In this document: positions 60,156 to 64,000 of the stretch, piece after piece
How the letters are laid out: every line of letters begins with the position of its first letter
How positions within the stretch are numbered: the stretch's first letter is position 1
Assembly: GCA_047975025.1 (NCBI GenBank)
Contig: JBKECY010000079.1
Span: 1 to 64,000 of the forward strand
Direction of reading: 5' to 3'
Length of the DNA: 64,000 bases
Origin: JBKECY01 sp047975025
GTDB taxonomy: Bacteria; Bacillota; Clostridia; Lachnospirales; Lachnospiraceae
Made by a program: the position numbers and the translations under genes
The notes under the pieces: generated by a model
The model's input: the letters and a program-made list of their open reading frames with translations, nothing else
What the model was told of the DNA's origin: nothing
Databases searched by the model: none

Positions 60156-60169
60156 ATGAAACATTTCAT
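60156..60169 (+). promoter_or_regulatory. Operator-like palindrome ATGAAACATTTCAT
   Basis: Near-perfect palindrome, sharing ATGAAAC..TTCAT with 54875-54888. It lies just after the URO-D gene and four bases before the -35 of the next promoter, so it could mediate autoregulation of the LacI-type gene. Confidence 0.5.
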
Positions 60170-60172
60170 ATA

Positions 60173-60202
60173 TTGCATAAGTGTCGGAGGTTATGCTATA
60201 AT
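60173..60202 (+). promoter_or_regulatory. Promoter of the LacI-fusion gene
   Basis: TTGCAT (60173-60178), 18 bases, perfect TATAAT (60197-60202). About 100 bases of leader follow. Confidence 0.65.
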
Positions 60203-60243
60203 TTATATATAGAATGAAAAGTACGTAATCATGATTATCATAG

Positions 60244-60280
60244 AGAGAAATAGATTGCTTTGTGATCTGTTTCTCTTTTT
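60244..60280 (+). terminator. Intrinsic terminator in the LacI-fusion leader
   Basis: AGAGAAATAGAT pairs with ATCTGTTTCTCT around a nine-base loop and is followed by TTTT. It lies after the promoter but before the gene, implying read-through control or a short separate RNA of about 70 bases. Confidence 0.7.
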
Positions 60281-60312
60281 AAGTTATTTAATATAGAAAC
60301 AAGGGAGGTAAC

Positions 60313-62526
60313 ATGGCAACTATCAAAGACGTAGCAAAGATGGCGCGGGTCTCCATCGGTACGGTCTCCAATGTCTTGAACGGTAAAACGCAGAATGAGG
60401 AACTAATCGTACGTGTGGAAAAAGCCATGGAAGCCCTGTCTTTTCGCCCGGCTGCCAATGCCAGAAATCTAAAAACTGCGAAGACCCAAATTATTGGCAT
60501 AATTTTGCCGCATCTGTTTCAAAAGGAGTATTGTGAGCTGCTTCTGGAACTTGAGCATCGGTTCAGGACAAAAGGTTACAGTATCTTTATCAAATTCAGC
60601 AGGAACAACAAACTGATTGAGAGAAAATGCATTGAAAGCCTGCTGGAGCAATCCGTCTCGGGTATTATTTTATATTCTACAATCAAAGCGACCGGACAGC
60701 CGATTCTGGGAGATGATGAGGTGCCCACGCTTTTGATTACACGCAGAGAGAACAGAACCTATGAGGATGATTGTATCATCATCGACTACCGGGGCGCATT
60801 TGAAGACGCGCTGGCCTCACTTAAAAGAAACGGCAGCAGTCACATCGGGCTGATCATGGAGAATGATCTGGTACAGGGAACCGGTCTGATTGATGCCTAC
60901 AATTCGTTCGGAGGATATGAGCCGGATGAAAAAAAGGATTTTGTTAAGATCGTGGGAAGCGGTCAGGAATACGGCTTTCGTGCGTTCTTTGAACTATACA
61001 CATCGCACAGAGAGGTTGACGGCATTATCGCCAGCAGCCCCCTGATTGCGCGCGGTGTGATTAAGGCGATGGAAATTCTGGCGGTGCAAGATGTGCCCAT
61101 TGTAGCGGTCAAGGAAAGCAGCTGGATAGAGGACGTTGGAAAGCTGTACGGACAGATGACCATCTCGCAGACCCGGCTGGCCCGGATGGCAAGCGAGATT
61201 ATGCTCAGCGCGATAGAGCGGCCCAACACACATGAGAAAGTGCCCAGCTTTGTCCAGGCCGATTTCGACCAAATCGAGCCGATTGAGATGGGAATCCGCA
61301 TCGCACGCAACGATATCAAAATCGCCATGTACGACTGTGCGTCCTCCAGAAGCCTGAAAATGCTGGCGCAGATTTACGCGAAGCAAAGTCAGAAGCAAGT
61401 ACAGTTCGACCTGTTTCCCTATAAACAGCTGGAAGAACTGTTGTATCGCCAGTCAGCCGAAAAAAGCTCGGAATATGATCTGGTCATGATGGATATCACC
61501 TGGATGGAAGGACTGATCGAAAGCGGAGGTATCCTGAATCTGGATTCGCTGCTGGAGACGAATCGGGAGTATCTGGACGGCTTTATTCAGGGGGTCTTAA
61601 AAGAATACGGAATGTACGTCGAATCGCTGTATGCCATTCCGTTCATGTCCGGTGTACAAATCCTGTTTTATCAGAAAGATTTGTTCGAAGATCAGATGCT
61701 GCAGCGCCTCTTCGAGCGGCGCTACAAGGAGAAACTCGCCCCACCAACAACCTGGGCGCAGTTCAATCTGATTGCTGAATTTTTTACAAAGCAGTACAAC
61801 TCGTACTCTCTGGTAGAATACGGAACCAGTCTGTCTTCGGGTGAAAACGTCTATACGACCATCAGCTTTTTGACACATTTATGGTCTTATAACACAGATG
61901 TGTTTGATGAAAAAGGAAATGTTATCATCAACAACAGCAATTCGGTGGCGGCTCTGAAGAATTTTCTTCAGGGATTCAAATACTGTTCTGGCCGGGAGCT
62001 AAGCTCATGGAGCGAGCAGGTCGATGAATTCTGTACCGGAGCCAGCGCAATGCTGATCGTATATGATTCGGAAGCCGGAGATATTAACAATTACACCAAA
62101 TCAAAGGTTGCGGGCAATATTGGCGTCTCTCCGATTCCGGGCGGCACACCGGTACTCGGCGGCTGGAGTCTGGGGGTCAATCGGTACAGCGAAAATACGG
62201 AGGATGCCATCCAATTCCTCCTGTGGGCCTGCGGCAATCAAAACGGGATACCGCTGTCGCTGCTGGGCGGTTCGACTCTTCGAAAAGAATATTACCAGAG
62301 GACAGATTTGGAGGGAATTGAACCCTGGAAATATCTGGTGCTGGACAGCTACAAAAAAGTCAAGAAGCGTATCATGCCGGAAATTCTGGATGAGAGCCGC
62401 TGGAAGAATAATATATATACATCGCTGATACCGCAGGAAATCATGCGGGTGGTCAGAGGCGAAATTGACGAAAATACAGCGATTGCCAACATGGAACGAA
62501 GTATTCTGCAACTGATTCGCGGGTGA
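60313..62526 (+). CDS. LacI-family regulator fused to an extracellular-solute-binding-protein (family 1) domain
   Basis: 737 residues, twice the usual LacI length. N-terminal LacI helix-turn-helix (about 1-55: TIKDVAKMARVSIGTVSNVLNGK) and hinge, then a type I periplasmic-binding sensor (about 60-335: IIGIILPHLFQKEY, VSGIILYSTIKA, VDGIIASSPLIARG). A third part (about 340-730) looks like a family 1 solute-binding protein (type II fold): FDLFPYKQLEEL, AIPFMSGVQILFYQKDLFED, TWAQFNLIAEFF, NIGVSPIPGGTPVLGGWSLGVN. There is no signal peptide, so this second sensor is cytoplasmic. It probably controls the ABC/URO-D operon. AGGGAGG precedes ATG 60313. Confidence 0.85.
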   Translation: MATIKDVAKMARVSIGTVSNVLNGKTQNEELIVRVEKAMEALSFRPAANARNLKTAKTQIIGIILPHLFQKEYCELLLELEHRFRTKGYSIFIKFSRNNKLIERKCIESLLEQSVSGIILYSTIKATGQPILGDDEVPTLLITRRENRTYEDDCIIIDYRGAFEDALASLKRNGSSHIGLIMENDLVQGTGLIDAYNSFGGYEPDEKKDFVKIVGSGQEYGFRAFFELYTSHREVDGIIASSPLIARGVIKAMEILAVQDVPIVAVKESSWIEDVGKLYGQMTISQTRLARMASEIMLSAIERPNTHEKVPSFVQADFDQIEPIEMGIRIARNDIKIAMYDCASSRSLKMLAQIYAKQSQKQVQFDLFPYKQLEELLYRQSAEKSSEYDLVMMDITWMEGLIESGGILNLDSLLETNREYLDGFIQGVLKEYGMYVESLYAIPFMSGVQILFYQKDLFEDQMLQRLFERRYKEKLAPPTTWAQFNLIAEFFTKQYNSYSLVEYGTSLSSGENVYTTISFLTHLWSYNTDVFDEKGNVIINNSNSVAALKNFLQGFKYCSGRELSSWSEQVDEFCTGASAMLIVYDSEAGDINNYTKSKVAGNIGVSPIPGGTPVLGGWSLGVNRYSENTEDAIQFLLWACGNQNGIPLSLLGGSTLRKEYYQRTDLEGIEPWKYLVLDSYKKVKKRIMPEILDESRWKNNIYTSLIPQEIMRVVRGEIDENTAIANMERSILQLIRG

Positions 62527-62538
62527 GGAAGTATCAAC

Positions 62539-63429
62539 ATGGAATTTATCCCTGCCAGAAAAATACTGCATAAAGTCAGACATGATACCGGACAGTGGTT
62601 CGGTATCGATTATAATATCAATTTATACAAAGGATGCAGTCATGGCTGTATCTACTGTGACAGCAGAAGTGACTGCTATCGCATAGAGAATTTTGATACG
62701 GTGCGAAGCAAGCAGGATGCAATCCCCCTGCTGGAACGAGATTTGAAAAGCTGCCGGGGGAGCGGTGTGGTAGGTATTGGAGCCATGTCGGATGCCTATA
62801 ACCCACAGGAGAAGAAATACGAAATCACCGGACAGGCATTGCAGCTTCTGCTGGAATACGGCTATGGAGCCGCGCTTGCGACAAAGAGTGCGCTGGTGGC
62901 CAGAGATGCAGAGCTGTTAGGCAGGATTGCTGCGAAGCAGTCCTGTCTGGTCAAATTTACGGTTACCGCTGCCGAGGACACGCTTAGCAGGCAGCTTGAG
63001 CCGGGAACAAGTGTGTCCTCCCGGCGTTTTGCGGCGATGGAGCAGGTAGCGGCAAGCGGAGTGTTTACCGGTGTACTGCTAACTCCTGTACTCCCTTTTA
63101 TTACGGATAACGAAGAAAATCTGCTGGGTATCGTGCGGCAGGCGAAGGCACATGGAGCCGGATTCGTATATACCTCGATGGGTGTTACGCTGCGTCAGAA
63201 TCAAAGAGATTATTATTATCAACAACTCAACGCGCACTTTCCGGGTCTGTGGCAGAGGTACAACGAAACCTATGGTTCGGCGTATTCCTGTCAGGTGCCG
63301 GACAGCAGACAGTTATACCGTATATTCGCACAAGAGTGTGAAAGATTGGGGCTGCTGTACAAAATGCAAGACATCATTGCAGCCTATAAACGCCCGGATT
63401 CCTACGAGCAGATGAGCCTGTTCGAATGA
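62539..63429 (+). CDS. SPL-family radical SAM protein
   Basis: 296 residues. Radical SAM motif CSHGCIYCDSR (about residue 34), with INLYKGC before it and the SPL-like GVVGIGAMSDAYNPQEKKYEITGQALQLL and FTVTAAEDTLSRQLEPG blocks. This is a relative of spore photoproduct lyase, used in nucleic acid repair or modification; true SPL is larger (about 340) and has an additional Cys. ATG 62539 has TGAGGAA. It starts 13 bases after the LacI-fusion gene, but their link is probably only positional. Confidence 0.82.
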   Translation: MEFIPARKILHKVRHDTGQWFGIDYNINLYKGCSHGCIYCDSRSDCYRIENFDTVRSKQDAIPLLERDLKSCRGSGVVGIGAMSDAYNPQEKKYEITGQALQLLLEYGYGAALATKSALVARDAELLGRIAAKQSCLVKFTVTAAEDTLSRQLEPGTSVSSRRFAAMEQVAASGVFTGVLLTPVLPFITDNEENLLGIVRQAKAHGAGFVYTSMGVTLRQNQRDYYYQQLNAHFPGLWQRYNETYGSAYSCQVPDSRQLYRIFAQECERLGLLYKMQDIIAAYKRPDSYEQMSLFE

Positions 63430-63440
63430 GTTAAAGTATC

Positions 63441-63469
63441 TTGACTTATCAGTGCCAAGGTGCTAGAAT
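63441..63469 (+). promoter_or_regulatory. Promoter of the cobalamin-riboswitch transcript
   Basis: TTGACT (63441-63446), 17 bases, TAGAAT (63464-63469). The start near 63476 precedes the riboswitch. Confidence 0.75.
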
Positions 63470-63488
63470 CACCATGTAAAATAGTATT

Positions 63489-63644
63489 TGTGCATTTTTA
63501 TACAATGTATAAGGAAGTTGGGTGTAAGTCCCACGCAGAGACGCTGCTGTAATAACGGAGCGAGGCTTTGAAATACCACTGATTGCAGAATCGAATCGGG
63601 AAGGTGAGGCCGAGTGTAGATGTTTAAGCCAGAATACGTGCACA
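63489..63644 (+). promoter_or_regulatory. Cobalamin riboswitch
   Basis: Closing stem TGTGCA (63489-63494) with TGCACA (63639-63644). Core conserved parts: GGGTGTAAGTCCCACGCAG at about 63520-63538, CTGCTGTAATAACGGAG, TCGGGAAGGTGAGGC and the B12-box-like AAGCCAGAATACGTGCA at 63626-63642. It binds adenosylcobalamin or a related corrinoid and shuts the downstream gene when corrinoid is plentiful. Confidence 0.9.
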
Positions 63645-63721
63645 GATATCCCCCTTACGTGGGCTTCTTCGGACTGGGAAGTTATTAGGCAGCGCTGTGC
63701 TTTTTTTGCGTTGCTCGTGCC

Positions 63722-63747
63722 GCGGGGATTTTATCCCTGCTTTTTTT
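63722..63747 (+). terminator. Expression-platform terminator of the cobalamin riboswitch
   Basis: GCGGGGA (63722-63728), loop TTTTA, TCCCTGC (63734-63740), then seven T. It lies between the aptamer and the lipoprotein gene, so ligand binding can end transcription here. Confidence 0.85.
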
Positions 63748-63865
63748 ATGCCTGTGATACGCGTTCGAATTACGGGCGTTGCGTTTTCCTGTCCCAAGTA
63801 GCATAGGGTAACTGATGAGGCGGTCTGCGTTCCTCCTTGCATCCCAAGTTAAAAAGGAGAGTAAA

Positions 63866-64000
63866 ATGAAACAGATGGTAAGAAAAGTAATCGTATTCGC
63901 CCTGCTTGCAGTTCTGGCATTGCAGCTGACAGCCTGCGCTGCACAGCAGGAGACAAGTGACACAACAGAAAGTACACAGGAAGCAACAGAAACAACGGCG
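63866..64000 (+). CDS. Lipoprotein under cobalamin riboswitch control, cut by the right edge
   Basis: Only the first 45 codons are present. Signal peptide (KQMVRKVIVFALLAVLALQL) with lipobox LTAC (about residue 24), followed by a Thr/Glu/Ser linker typical of ABC binding proteins. AAAAGGAG precedes ATG 63866. The cobalamin riboswitch upstream makes a corrinoid (BtuF-like) or cobalt-uptake binding lipoprotein most likely, but the fold is not visible here. Confidence 0.8.
   Translation, partial: MKQMVRKVIVFALLAVLALQLTACAAQQETSDTTESTQEATETTA

Overview
The window looks like a chromosome segment of a Gram-positive, anaerobic gut-type Clostridia bacterium, most likely of the Lachnospiraceae. The reasons are strong AGGAGG ribosome-binding sites, sigma-A promoters of the TTGACA-17-TATAAT type, lipobox lipoproteins in place of periplasmic proteins, superoxide reductase, polyferredoxin, Rrf2 (CymR-like) control of sulfur metabolism, a GHKL/LytTR two-component pair, and many sugar ABC systems. 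The content is mostly ordinary chromosome rich in carbohydrate, amino acid and purine functions. I see no rRNA, tRNA, CRISPR array, intact phage or insertion sequence. The only mobile-type gene is a broken KilA-N gene.

Layout. 1-8000: a broken transporter end, an alpha/beta hydrolase, and a beta-glucosidase operon (a domain-permuted, membrane-anchored GH3, a GtrA-like membrane protein, and a normal GH3). 8000-10800: a GHKL kinase with a LytTR regulator (minus strand), preceded by a highly structured repeat region, then a superoxide reductase. 10900-20240 (minus): a complete monosaccharide ABC transporter (binding protein, double ATPase, permease) and, upstream, a XylFII-LytS-YesN-type three-component sensing operon that ends with a second binding protein. 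20290-21580: DAHP synthase behind a leader peptide packed with Tyr/Phe/Trp codons and an intrinsic terminator. 21595-23909 (minus): a polar amino acid ABC transporter. 24100-25600: a polyferredoxin and a Cys-cluster protein with YwqK/MORN-like repeats. 25700-30100: a sulfur amino acid cluster (two Cys/Met-type PLP enzymes, an Rrf2 regulator and CysK), with a cysteine-codon leader peptide in front of the sulfhydrylase.

30300-41640: HIT protein, SPFH protein with a 56-residue Arc-like partner, a URO-D family protein divergent from a PucR-type regulator, a LexA-box-controlled radical SAM DNA repair pair, a PdxK/PdxR divergent pair, the broken KilA-N gene and NudC. 41680-47440: a membrane/spermidine-synthase fusion, a WYL regulator facing a PNPOx-type flavoprotein, a BASS/ACR3 transporter, an YlmH-like S4 protein and a DnaQ-like exonuclease. 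47450-53600: a PucR regulator, NCS2 purine permease, isochorismatase-type hydrolase, BMP lipoprotein and a secreted nuclease. 53700-62530: a second monosaccharide ABC operon that starts with a DUF4432 epimerase-like protein and ends with a URO-D/corrinoid-methyltransferase-like protein, followed by a LacI regulator fused to a solute-binding-protein domain. 62540-64000: an SPL-type radical SAM enzyme, then a cobalamin riboswitch in front of a lipoprotein gene that runs off the edge.

The most interesting items are the two amino-acid-specific leader peptides (aromatic codons before aroF, cysteine codons before metY), the LacI/solute-binding-protein fusion with its linked ABC and URO-D genes, and several operator-like palindromes next to their likely regulators. 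All functional calls come from reading motifs by eye. No database search was possible.
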